A stretch of 25,779 nt of DNA, taken from Chara braunii (lineage: Eukaryota; Streptophyta; Charophyceae; Charales; Characeae). The translations under genes were made by a program, and so were the position numbers. The notes beneath the pieces were generated by a model. It ran no database searches, had not been told where the DNA came from, and saw nothing but the letters and a program-made list of their open reading frames with translations. Of the stretch, positions 11,528 through 18,832 are shown one piece after another; position 1 is the stretch's first letter, and each line of letters starts with the position of its first letter. Location of the stretch: assembly GCA_003427395.1 (NCBI GenBank), contig BFEA01000404.1, positions 1,277,543 through 1,303,321 of the forward strand. Reading direction: 5' to 3'.

Positions 11528-12361
11528 GCCTGCGCTCCCCCCCACTCCCCCCCTTCCCCCCCCGGCGATACGTCAACCTACTATCTCAACCTCGATGCAA
11601 TCTAATGCGATAGTGGACAATAATACAACCTGCCCTCTACAATCCGCTTCGATCACGGAAAACGGAGGCGCGCAATGGGTGTAGAGTCGTGTGGCCCGCG
11701 TGCCCCCGCGTGCGCGATCTGCTGGGAAATGCGCTGTTCGCGTGAGTGCAAGACGTCGTTCCCCTTTCTTCGCCCTGGCCTGCCGTATCCGTCTGCATTC
11801 TTCTGTGTAGGGAAGTGCAATGTAACAGAGATTTCCAGATCGGTCATACCTCGCGAGGACGCACTACACAGGGAGCGCCGAAGCCGAGGCACGCAGTCGG
11901 GATCCAAAGCGGGGCCTCTGTTAGGTTTGTAGTCGCCGATTAGGGTTTTATTTCCCCGTCACCCACCGCTGAGTTTCCCGACTCCGACTCTTCACCGTCG
12001 GCTTGCAATCCTGAACCGCCTATCCCTTTCAGGAGGAGGCGTCCTTTTCGTCCTGTTCCTGCCGCCTCCCGCTCTTCCCGTGATTGATTAGCAACAAGAA
12101 CCAACGGCTCCCGGACGGAGTCGAGAACAACGTTTTGCTGTTGTCCTCGGGATTCGAACTCCTTCCTTGTCAACGAATTATACGTTAGGCTGATGTCTTC
12201 GAGGCCACGAGTCGATTCTTCTTGGTCACCACAACCTTAGCGTGCCGTCCGATTGCAGACCGGAGCGGCCCTTCACTGTCGGGACATACACTACGGTAGC
12301 GCCGGAGATCTGCTCGCCGACTTCCCGAGCCACTGCCGCAATCGCTCTTCAGGTGGGCGCA

Positions 12362-12363
<2 letters not shown>
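11528..12363. other. Intergenic, no supported gene
   Basis: Mixed GC-rich sequence between the two poly-C tracts. The only structure I can point to is the tRNA-like remnant at 12142-12210. Confidence 0.5.
12142..12210 (-). other. tRNA-like remnant
   Basis: Read on the minus strand, GTTCGAATC (about 12152-12160) fits the Pol III B-box consensus GWTCRANNC. About 10 nt upstream there is a possible anticodon arm with an AACG/CGTT stem and a 7-nt loop (12173-12187). Against a functional tRNA: the base expected to be U33 is A, the acceptor arms do not pair, and the A box is poor. It may be a decayed tRNA or part of a tRNA-derived SINE. Confidence 0.3.

Positions 12364-12438
<75 letters not shown>
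12364..12438. repeat. Poly-C tract, 75 nt
   Basis: Seventy-five uninterrupted C (poly-G on the minus strand). Poly-Pro and poly-Gly frames across it are artefacts. The length shown may be inexact, because homopolymers this long are hard to sequence or assemble. Confidence 0.95.
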
Positions 12439-12439
<1 letters not shown>

Positions 12440-13190
12440 AGGGAACATCTTCTCGCCTCGTTACCGTTTCCTGCACGGCATCGCAGATGTCCATTCGCAT
12501 CGGCGCCCTTACAAAGTTTGGCAACTCCTGGAGGGCTCTTCTAGGGTGGGTGCTGTCGTGCGGCGCCCATCGGAATCGGAGTAGTTCCTTTCCCTTTCCC
12601 CGGCCATGGCCTGGAGGAGGTCGGCCAACCTTGAGAAACGTGACCGTGCTCGTTCGTGACGTTTGTAAGTTGTACGACCTGATTGCACTGACTGTAGTGG
12701 TGTTCTACGTGGCATTACTCGTAGGGGAGACGAGAAGTTGCCCCTCCTGGCGTGACAGCCAGCTATTGTTCTCTTCCTCGCCCGTGATGCTGACGCTTGC
12801 CATGCTGGCGGCTCATCAGCTGCCGGCCTGAGAACGGCGGCGGCACCTTTGTGGAAGCGTACGCCTGCTTGGGATGGTCGCTGTGATTGAAGGGACTGCA
12901 TATATGGACCATGGAATGCGACCCAGGGCACGTGCGCCAGGCGGGGGGTGAATAAGTCGTCAACGGTCTTCGAGGATCGGCTAATTAACGAACGAGCCGC
13001 GGGGTGAGGCTGGGCTCAGGTCCGGCAGGGGAGGAGGGAGTGTTGGCAAAGAGGTGAGAGAGGAAAAGGGGGAGAAGAGAGGGCGCGCTGTGTGTGCACA
13101 TTCGAAATAACCATCAGGCGGGAATTGCCCGGGAGTTAGGTAGGAGGTAACAGCAGGAGCTAGAGCGAGGGGGGGGGTTGGTTCAAGAAG
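12439..13190. other. Upstream flank of the La gene
   Basis: About 750 bp between the poly-C tract and the La start codon, presumably holding the promoter and 5' leader. I see no clear TATA box. The last 200 bp are purine-rich, with a run of nine G just before the start. An in-frame TAG lies about 30 bp upstream of the ATG. Antisense and sense frames here show no known domain. Confidence 0.5.
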
Positions 13191-15353
13191 ATGACCGGGA
13201 AGAGGTTCACCCGCGGAAGCGCCGCGGCGGCGGCTTCTGGTGCCATGGATGGGCCCATCACAAAGATCGACGAGGAGCTGGCGCCCAGCGTTCTTCGGCA
13301 GGTAGAGTACTACTTCAGTGACAGCAACTTGCCGAGGGACAAGTTCCTGAAGGAGAAGGTGGAGGAAGGTGGAGGCGTTGTAAGCATCTCGCTCATCTGC
13401 ACTTTCTCGCGAATGCGTGGCTGGCTACAGATAAAGTCGGAGGACACGCCCATTCCCATGGCAACGGTTCTTGAGGTCGCTCGCGTTCTGGAAAGGTCAA
13501 CTATGTTGAAGATCACGGAGGACAAAACGAAGGTAGGTCGGGCGGAAGGTCTCGTGGAGGGTGATGCGCTCACCGAGAAGATAAACGCCAGGAGCCTCTA
13601 TGCGGCTCCCTTTCCTTGGAACGTAACCTTCGACGCGGTGACGGAGTTCTTCTCGAAGTTCGCTAAGGTAAACAGTGTCCACTTGCGCCGCCACAGCATG
13701 AGCAAAGATTTTAGAGGGTCCGTGTTTGTGGAATTCGCGACGGAGGAAGATGCCAAGCGAGTGAAGGCGATGAAACTGCAGTTTCAGGGAGCAGACCTGG
13801 AGATGGAGGGAAAGGCCAGCTTCTTCGAGAAGAACCCGTACGTTGAACGGAGCAAGAGTGACAGGAGAGACGGCGGCGGCATGGACGAGGAAGAACGGCC
13901 CGCGGATGAAGGTGGCGCCGACGCAGAGGAAGACAACGACGCAGATCTGCTGGACTATCCCAAAGGCGTAGTCGTTGCTTTGATCTTGAAGAGGAAAGGT
14001 GAGAGCGCCGGCGATCTTCCTCCTCCCGCTGCGGCGACCGACAAGCCCAATGGGTCGGCGAAACCTATCGAGCAGGAAGAGGAAGCTGAGAAACGAGGGG
14101 GGACCGAACCCTCCGCCGAGCAGGCTGTGACAATTAAGGAAGATACCAAGGAGGAGCCAGTTGTGAACGGCGCCGGAAAGGAGGAAGGAAAGGGGGGGGA
14201 GGGACAGGAAGTCGGAGAAGATTTGACCAAGTCCACAGAAAACAATGTGGGGCAGGCGACGGGGGAAGCAACGAGCGATGGTGCTGCGGCGGCGGTAACG
14301 GCGATGGAGGAGGATCATGCGGCTGCAGGCCAAAGTGGGGGGCCAATGCCAATGGAGGAGAGCGGAAAGACGGAAAAAGAGAAAGAAGGGGATGCCATAG
14401 CAGATCCTGTAAAAAAAGATGGGGAAGGAGAAGTCGTGTGCAAGGACGGAACGGAGAACATGGTACCGGAGGAGAGCGAGAACGGGGAAAAAGAGCCGAC
14501 GAAGGCCGATGACATTCCGATTGCCGCTGAAGAGGACGGATGTGATGGCTTGAAGGATGCAGAGGGCAAAGAGGCGACTGAGGCCCAAGAGGGTACTACC
14601 AAGAAGGCGACGGAGGGGGATGCAGAGGAGGCGGCATCGAAAACTACGGAGAAGGAGGAGGAGGTTGTGGAAAAGAGTGAGCAGGAGAAATCGACGGATG
14701 GGGCGAAGCCGGAACAGGAAAAGCCGAAGGAGGAGACAAAAGAAGAGGACAACAAATCGATGGTGGAAGATGCGAAGGATGAAGAGGAGAAACCGGAGGA
14801 GGAAGCCGACCATGTGATGGAGGAGGTAAAGGAAGGAGGAGCCGAAGGCGGAGGCGGCGGAGATCGAGAGAAAGCGCGCGATGAACAGGAGGAAGGTATC
14901 AAGCGAGAAGATCTGCGTCATCTTTTTGAGGAGTACGGGGTTATAATGTACGTGGACTTTTCGATCGGAGAAGAGAAGGGATACGTGAGATTTGAGTCGG
15001 AGGGGGAAGGGAAGGCGGCTGTGGAGGCGGCGCAGAGAGAGGAAGGAGGTGCGTTCGAAATGAAAAACAGGAAATTGTATGTGCGGTTGCTCGAGGGAGA
15101 CGAAGAGAGAGAGTATTGGGCAAAGGTGAAGCAGTCCCAGGCAAGGTATAGGGAAAGTAACAAGTTTGGAGGGAGGGGACGTGGGCGCGGAAGGGGAAGG
15201 TTTGGTAGGAGAGGCGGCGGCGGCGGCGGCGGCGGCGGCGGCCGAGGCAGAGGGGGCTACAGAGGCCGCGGAGGCAGGTTTTCCAACGATGGCAAGCGTT
15301 CTAGGGAGTATCAAGATGCGGGTAGAGGCTCCAAGTCCGCCAGAACAAGCTAG
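13191..15353 (+). CDS. La (SS-B) homolog, RNA-binding chaperone
   Basis: La proteins bind the UUU-OH 3' ends of new Pol III transcripts in the nucleus, protecting and helping to fold them. The 720-residue frame has a La motif at about 30-118. It keeps residues equivalent to the six UUU-binding positions of human La (Q37, Y40, Y41, D50, F52, F72). RRM1 spans about 133-215, with RNP2 SLYAAPFP and RNP1 FRGSVFVEF. The second RRM starts with the plant-type strand DYPKGVVVALILKRKG (255-270). It resumes only at 569-658, where YVD (587-589) matches the xRRM RNP3 pattern and GYVRF follows. Between lie about 290 E/K/A-rich residues. The tail (659-695) is GR-rich, with KRSRE and KSARTS ending a probable nuclear signal. 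At 720 residues it is far longer than typical La (about 400-450). ATG 13191 is the first in-frame Met after a TAG. Met19 (13245, context gccATGG) is a plausible alternative start. No intron interrupts the frame. Confidence 0.95.
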   Translation: MTGKRFTRGSAAAAASGAMDGPITKIDEELAPSVLRQVEYYFSDSNLPRDKFLKEKVEEGGGVVSISLICTFSRMRGWLQIKSEDTPIPMATVLEVARVLERSTMLKITEDKTKVGRAEGLVEGDALTEKINARSLYAAPFPWNVTFDAVTEFFSKFAKVNSVHLRRHSMSKDFRGSVFVEFATEEDAKRVKAMKLQFQGADLEMEGKASFFEKNPYVERSKSDRRDGGGMDEEERPADEGGADAEEDNDADLLDYPKGVVVALILKRKGESAGDLPPPAAATDKPNGSAKPIEQEEEAEKRGGTEPSAEQAVTIKEDTKEEPVVNGAGKEEGKGGEGQEVGEDLTKSTENNVGQATGEATSDGAAAAVTAMEEDHAAAGQSGGPMPMEESGKTEKEKEGDAIADPVKKDGEGEVVCKDGTENMVPEESENGEKEPTKADDIPIAAEEDGCDGLKDAEGKEATEAQEGTTKKATEGDAEEAASKTTEKEEEVVEKSEQEKSTDGAKPEQEKPKEETKEEDNKSMVEDAKDEEEKPEEEADHVMEEVKEGGAEGGGGGDREKARDEQEEGIKREDLRHLFEEYGVIMYVDFSIGEEKGYVRFESEGEGKAAVEAAQREEGGAFEMKNRKLYVRLLEGDEEREYWAKVKQSQARYRESNKFGGRGRGRGRGRFGRRGGGGGGGGGGRGRGGYRGRGGRFSNDGKRSREYQDAGRGSKSARTS

Positions 15354-15467
15354 TTTCTTTGCGGGGTCTACTTTTGTCCGCCTAGCAGGGCTCACGTGTG
15401 TATGTGTTCGCGTATGTGGGGGTGCGTTCGTGTGCCCCCGCGCGTGTGTACGTGTAAGAATGGGTGT
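15354..15467 (+). other. La 3' flank / probable 3'UTR start
   Basis: GT-rich sequence directly after the La stop ('gtgtgtatgtgttcgcgtatgtggg'), leading into the GAGC/AG repeats. The transcript end cannot be placed from sequence alone. Confidence 0.4.
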
Positions 15468-15484
15468 GAGCGAGCGAGCGAGCG

Positions 15485-15562
<78 letters not shown>
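15468..15562. repeat. (GAGC)n then (AG)n microsatellite
   Basis: About five GAGC tetramers (15468-15488) pass into a pure AG tract (15489-15562), suggesting the AG array grew from or beside the GAGC array. It lies about 115 bp past the La stop codon, so it is probably transcribed in the 3'UTR. Confidence 0.95.
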
Positions 15563-15578
15563 NNNNGTNTGNAGANNG
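15563..15578. other. Ambiguous bases / small assembly gap
   Basis: Pattern nnnngtntgnagann directly after the AG tract: unresolved bases at the edge of the microsatellite. Confidence 0.95.
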
Positions 15579-16156
15579 GGGAGGGCTGTTAATGAGAAGA
15601 GTATCTCTTTGTGCAAGGGATTTTGTAAAGCGAGAGATTCAGTCGAGATGAGGGGGGGATGACCTTGCTGGACTTTGGCACGGTTAGGTTGTATAAGATC
15701 AGGGCAGAAAAGCGCGGGACGCTGTGAGCTTCCCGTAGCCTTGACGCTGTGTCAGTGTATTAACGCCTTGAAAGCAGTTGGCATCTTACTGTATGTGCCT
15801 TCTTGTTCGGATTTTCTAGTTTTTCAATTCTCTACCCATTTCTGGGTGATGGAGTCGAATGTCTTGGCAATTTGCCCTTTCTTCCTTCGTCTACACCACT
15901 CCCTTTCTTCTCGTTTCACGGCCATTGATTTATTTGAATCATTCCCGTTATGTGAATGGTTGATGACACGTGGATGGCCAGCTAAACGCCAGTTGTGTCG
16001 TCTGACTGAAAGGGATACACTAGCAGTTCTTGGATTGAATCTGACCTCCTTTAGCGACAGATTCAATCGAAAAAGTGTATATGTAAGCATATTCTTACCG
16101 CTGTTTCGATCTTGCAACTCTGGTTGCATGGCTGCAAATAGGCTTGTGTTGTGCTC
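15579..16156. other. Intergenic, no supported gene
   Basis: A 246-codon plus frame starts in this stretch at a TTG codon but has no ATG near its start and no domain. It crosses a retroposed T-rich insertion downstream, so I do not call it a gene. Confidence 0.5.
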
Positions 16157-16242
16157 GCTAGATCACCCCTTCAAGTTTCTTTTTTTTTTATTTTTTTTTA
16201 TTTTTAACCACGGACCCTGGTTGCTAGATCACCCCTTCAAGT
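16157..16242 (-). mobile_element. Small A-tailed retroposed insert with 20-bp target duplication
   Basis: The 20-bp word GCTAGATCACCCCTTCAAGT occurs perfectly at 16157-16176 and 16223-16242. Between the copies are 46 bp which, on the minus strand, read AACCAGGGTCCGTGGTT followed by an A-rich tail with scattered T. A long perfect duplication flanking an A-tailed insert is the mark of target-primed reverse transcription by a LINE. The inserted body is only about 17 nt and can form a 5-bp hairpin (AACCA/TGGTT). It is a severely 5'-truncated LINE, SINE or RNA retrocopy whose parent I cannot identify. Confidence 0.8.
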
Positions 16243-17061
16243 CAAGTAATCCCTATCACCCAAATATTCGCTGTCCCTTTTGTGCTCAAGGACGCTATCA
16301 GGACTGCATGATGCCGCACTGTGATGAACGTCCTGCTTTTTTTTTGACATATGGACAGCAGCATGTCCTTTGTCAGGACTGTTTTCATGGGATGGGATGG
16401 GATGGTCCGTGCTAGCCGTCCTGCTGAATGGTGTGTGCTGAAGCAGCTCTCCCTGGGTATCTTTGTGAACATCCACGTCATTCTCAGCGTGCCTGTCCTA
16501 TCTGCCGGGGTGGGGGCTCCTCTTCCTGACTGGTCAATAGAATTAAGCGATCAGGAGCAACACTAATTGTAGAACACATAAAAGAAAGGAAGAGAAAAAG
16601 TACAATTTCTGGAGGAAAGAAAAAAAAAACGAGAAAAAAGAAAAAAAGAAAAAAGAAAACAAGAAGAAAGAAAAAAAGAAAAAAATATTTTGAACTTTGT
16701 AGTGACAGTGGCAATTGGTTTATTTGTGGGATGTGTCATTTGCTTTCTTCCTTTGTCTTTTCTTTGACCTTTCTCTTTCTCTTGCCTCTGTAAGGTCTGG
16801 TTTCCTCCTCCTTACTTCTTTACCTCTTTTTTGCCTTTTGGCTGCGTGCAAGTGGGTCCTGACACACGGGGATGGGGACAGCCAGTGCTCAACCTGTCAT
16901 CCACGTGGCTGGCCTTGTACGTAAGAGGTGATGAACAGGTGGGCCTTTCCTTCCTTCTTTTCCTTTCGTTGTTTTGCTTTTTTTTTTTTTCGCCTTCGCG
17001 CTCTGATTCACAGTGTGACAATATAATATATGTGTGTGTGTGCATCCGACGAAACAGTTTG
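16243..17061. other. Low-complexity intergenic stretch
   Basis: Contains an imperfect GGGAT repeat (about 16389-16405), an A/G-rich stretch of AAAAAG-type units at about 16574-16690, a T-rich run near 16978-16992 and a short GT run near 17030-17041. I see no gene. Confidence 0.55.
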
Positions 17062-17561
17062 TCACAGCCCCTCGTTTGTTGTCCTCCTCCCTCTGCCGAC
17101 GGTTTACCGGGCAGTATATATTCCTGTTTGACGATATATATATATCTATATATATATATATATCTGTTGTTTTCTGCCTACGTTCCACCGGGATAGCTAT
17201 GACAGACCATCGTTTCGTGGGGGTTTGTGTGCTTATGATGGGGCGTGAACCTGCAGTCTGTAGAGTCTCCCGTCTGGTGTGGGTGAGTGATAGTCTGCCT
17301 CGATTTTGAGTCACGTATACCCGTGAGGGCACTGGCCGGTGCCCACCACCTCAGAGGGGTATCAGTTGTCGGGCAGTTGGTGATGCTTAACCGCAACCGG
17401 GGTTAAGGTGGATTGTCACTTACAGCATAGGCGGTTAGGGGATTGTGCAGACGTAGAGGTTTCAGCCTCCTGATGAGCTGGAGGAATGACGACGAAGCAG
17501 CCTTTCATAGCCCCTCGTTTTTGGTCTTTTTTCCCCCTCTCTGCTGACGGTTCACTGGCCA
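17062..17561 (+). repeat. Diverged direct repeat pair (~55 bp each)
   Basis: The stretch at about 17064-17115 ('cagcccctcgtttg...gacggtttaccgggcagt') is repeated, diverged, at about 17507-17563 ('tagcccctcgttttt...gacggttcactggccagt'). The second copy lies directly beside the MITE at 17568. About 390 bp of unique sequence lie between them, including a small palindrome GGGCACTGGCCGGTGCCC near 17328. Confidence 0.65.
17134..17163. repeat. (TA)n microsatellite
   Basis: About 14 TA units with one interruption (atatatctatata). Confidence 0.9.
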
Positions 17562-17564
17562 GTC

Positions 17565-17690
17565 TTTGGGCCTCGCTGCACTACTCTCGAAATGTGCAAA
17601 ACGAGAGTGAATCTTCCGCTAGAATATGGAAAGAGGCACCGCCATGATTTCTGTCTTTTGTGCATGTCGAGAGTACCAGCGAGGCCCTTT
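17565..17690 (-). mobile_element. 120-bp MITE (GGGCCTCGC termini), copy E1
   Basis: The element occupies 17568-17687, with imperfect inverted ends: GGGCCTCGCTGCACTACTC on the left, against the complement GGGCCTCGCTGGTACTC on the right. TTT flanks both sides (17565-17567 and 17688-17690) as a 3-bp target duplication. Its reverse complement aligns along its full length with the element at 18107-18226, and both are exactly 120 bp. It has no coding capacity, so it is non-autonomous. The 3-bp duplication would suit PIF/Harbinger or CACTA types, but the termini settle neither. Confidence 0.88.
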
Positions 17691-17863
17691 ATGCTGTCCG
17701 ACCGGCGGTAGTTCGTCATGGCCAGTACATGGGACCGCAGCATGGTGGAAAAGAACGAAAAAGGCTTGCGAGCTATCGGTCCATTGATCTGGCCGTAACA
17801 GAGGGCAAGTTGTAATCGTAGGCTTCGGTAAACGTGTGCCCTATGTATCCTTCAGTCAGGTCT

Positions 17864-17941
17864 GTCTTGATGGCGCGCCTACCAATTGACAGACTTGTTG
17901 GTGTCTTGATGGCGCGCCTACCAATTGACAGACTTGTTGGT
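17864..17941 (+). repeat. Perfect 39-bp tandem duplication
   Basis: The unit starting 'gtcttgatggcgcgcctacc' occupies 17864-17902 and is repeated without a mismatch at 17903-17941. It contains the AscI-type palindrome GGCGCGCC in each copy. Confidence 0.95.
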
Positions 17942-18213
17942 GCAATCCATGGGTGCGGCGCTACCTTTGGTCTCGCTCCACTACTGTGCACGTGCACAAC
18001 AGACGAAAAGTATGGTGGTGTATCTTTCCATTTTCTAGGGGAAGATCCTTCTTTCCCAATTTGCACATTCGGTTGTTGGTGCAATCCATGGGTGTGGCGT
18101 TACCTTGGGCCTCGCTCCACTACTCTCCGCATGCACAACAGACAAAAATTATGATGGTTATCTTTCCATTTCTAGAGGAAGATTCTTTCCCAATTTGCAC
18201 ATCCGGTGAGTAG
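17936..18213 (+). repeat. 139-bp tandem duplication enclosing a MITE end
   Basis: Copy 1 (17936-18074) and copy 2 (18075-18213) both start 'gttggtgcaatccatgggtg' and run through most of a MITE to 'caatttgcacat'. They differ at scattered positions and small indels. The duplication therefore happened after the MITE had inserted. Confidence 0.88.
17968..18074 (+). mobile_element. Truncated MITE copy E2
   Basis: The left part of the same MITE as at 18107, starting 'tggtctcgctccactactg' after a CTT flank. It loses its right terminus at the junction of the 139-bp tandem duplication, so it is a by-product of duplication and not a separate insertion. Confidence 0.8.
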
Positions 18214-18229
18214 TGGAGCGAGGCCCCTT
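18104..18229 (+). mobile_element. 120-bp MITE (GGGCCTCGC termini), copy E3
   Basis: Element 18107-18226 with near-perfect inverted ends: GGGCCTCGCTCCACTACTC on the left, and the same sequence as the complement of the right end. CTT flanks both sides (18104-18106, 18227-18229). The inside carries 'atctttccatttctagaggaag', matching E1 in reverse. It is the cleanest copy and serves as the family type here. Confidence 0.92.
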
Positions 18230-18326
18230 GTAAAGTGCAGGCGAAAGCGGTATGTGAACGTTTTTCCCTTTTCTCTTTTCGTGAGCTAGGAAAAGTACCG
18301 CTGACCTGTCAACACGGGTGTGTGAA

Positions 18327-18540
18327 ATAGGGCCTCGCCACGCCACTCCCGAAAGTTGAAAACCTTTTGGCTAAGATCAGGTGTAGTATCTGTTCTGATC
18401 AGTTTAATATCTGATCCGTGGTCCATCGGACCACATTAAAAAATAAAAATAAAAAAATGTGGAGGCTGCATCCGGCCATGTTCTAGCAGGAAGTTCATTC
18501 TCATTTCGCACATTTCGAGAGTGGTGTGGCGATGCCCATA
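18327..18540 (+). mobile_element. MITE copy E4, enlarged by a U2 snRNA retrocopy
   Basis: Element 18330-18537 with ends GGGCCTCGCCACGCCACTC (left) and, as complement, GGGCATCGCCACACCACTC (right). ATA flanks both sides (18327-18329, 18538-18540). Its last ~80 bp ('catgttctagcaggaag...cacatttcgagag') align with E1 in reverse complement. About 90 bp of U2 snRNA-like sequence plus A-rich tail sit near position 33 of the element. Removing that block leaves about 116 bp, close to the 120-bp family length. Confidence 0.87.
18363..18457 (+). pseudogene. U2: U2 snRNA 5'-half retrocopy with A-rich tail
   Basis: From CCTTTTGGCTAAGATC the sequence follows U2 snRNA for about 54 nt, with three differences from the consensus I recall. 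The branch-point recognition element GTAGTA (18383-18388) is intact. Stem-loop IIa is a perfect GATCAG/CTGATC hairpin (18396-18415). A IIb-like stem GTGGTCC/GGACCAC (18418-18434) follows. After this, where U2 has its Sm site (AUUUUUG-type), there is only ATTAAAAAATAAAAATAAAAA. The 5' arm of stem I and the 3' half of U2 are missing, and I see no plant snRNA upstream element. It is best read as a truncated, A-tailed retrocopy, not a working snRNA gene. Confidence 0.85.
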
Positions 18541-18559
18541 ATCCCATCCTCTTTTTATT

Positions 18560-18716
18560 TTTGGGTCTCGCCGCACGGCACACGAAACGAAAACGAAAAA
18601 CGAGTGCATCTGCAGAAAAAAAAAAAAAAAAAACGAAACGAGTGCATCTGCCCACGAAAGGAGGAAGATGCACTCGTTTCATTTTTCGTTTCGTGTCCCG
18701 TCCGGCGACGCCTTTT
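18560..18716. mobile_element. Long-hairpin MITE E5
   Basis: Element about 18563-18713. The left arm runs from GGGTCTCGCCGCACGG through 'cacgaaacgaaaacgaaaaacgagtgcatct'. The right arm, read as complement, runs from AGGCGTCGCCGGACGG through 'cacgaaacgaaaaatgaaacgagtgcatct'. The arms are about 48 bp, separated by a poly-A stretch and a second direct copy of 'acgaaacgagtgcatctgc'. TTT flanks both sides. The first ten bases resemble the E1-E4 termini, so it may use the same transposase, but the inside is unrelated. Confidence 0.82.
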
Positions 18717-18724
18717 GTCTTATC

Positions 18725-18770
18725 GCTGGCTCGAACTCATGACCTGTTGACTGGCGGTTACATGCATGTG
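18725..18770 (-). other. tRNA-like 3' half (B-box remnant)
   Basis: On the minus strand 'gtaaccgccagtcaacaggtcatgagttcgagcc' resembles the anticodon-to-T-arm region of a tRNA, and GTTCGAGCC fits GWTCRANNC. The T stem does not close, and no A box or acceptor stem can be found. It could be a SINE fragment or decayed tRNA between MITE E5 and the LINE tail. Confidence 0.3.
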
Positions 18771-18832
18771 CCATTCTTTCTGGAAAGACGTGGGTAGTCG
18801 CATTCTTTCGAATTTATTAATATTATTAATAC

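Noticed and set aside
12253-12831. Frames with poly-Pro or poly-Gly across the poly-C tract
   Set aside because: They are homopolymer translation artefacts.
13497-15395. 632-codon open frame antisense to La
   Set aside because: It is a mirror of the purine-rich La coding strand, with no domain. La is supported by motif-level evidence on the plus strand.
15675-16415. 246-codon plus-strand frame downstream of La
   Set aside because: It has a TTG start and no domain, and it is broken across a retroposed T-rich insert; likely chance.
16928-17006. Possible C/D box snoRNA (GTGATGA ... CTGA)
   Set aside because: The boxes are short and expected by chance, and there is no terminal stem to bring the ends together.
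17469-17500. Possible hammerhead ribozyme (CTGATGAG...CGAAG)
   Set aside because: The helix II arms between the core blocks do not pair and the second core is GAAGC, not GAAAC.
18363-18457. Functional U2 snRNA gene
   Set aside because: It lacks the 5' arm of stem I, the Sm site and the whole 3' half, and ends in an A-rich tail. No upstream snRNA promoter element is visible.
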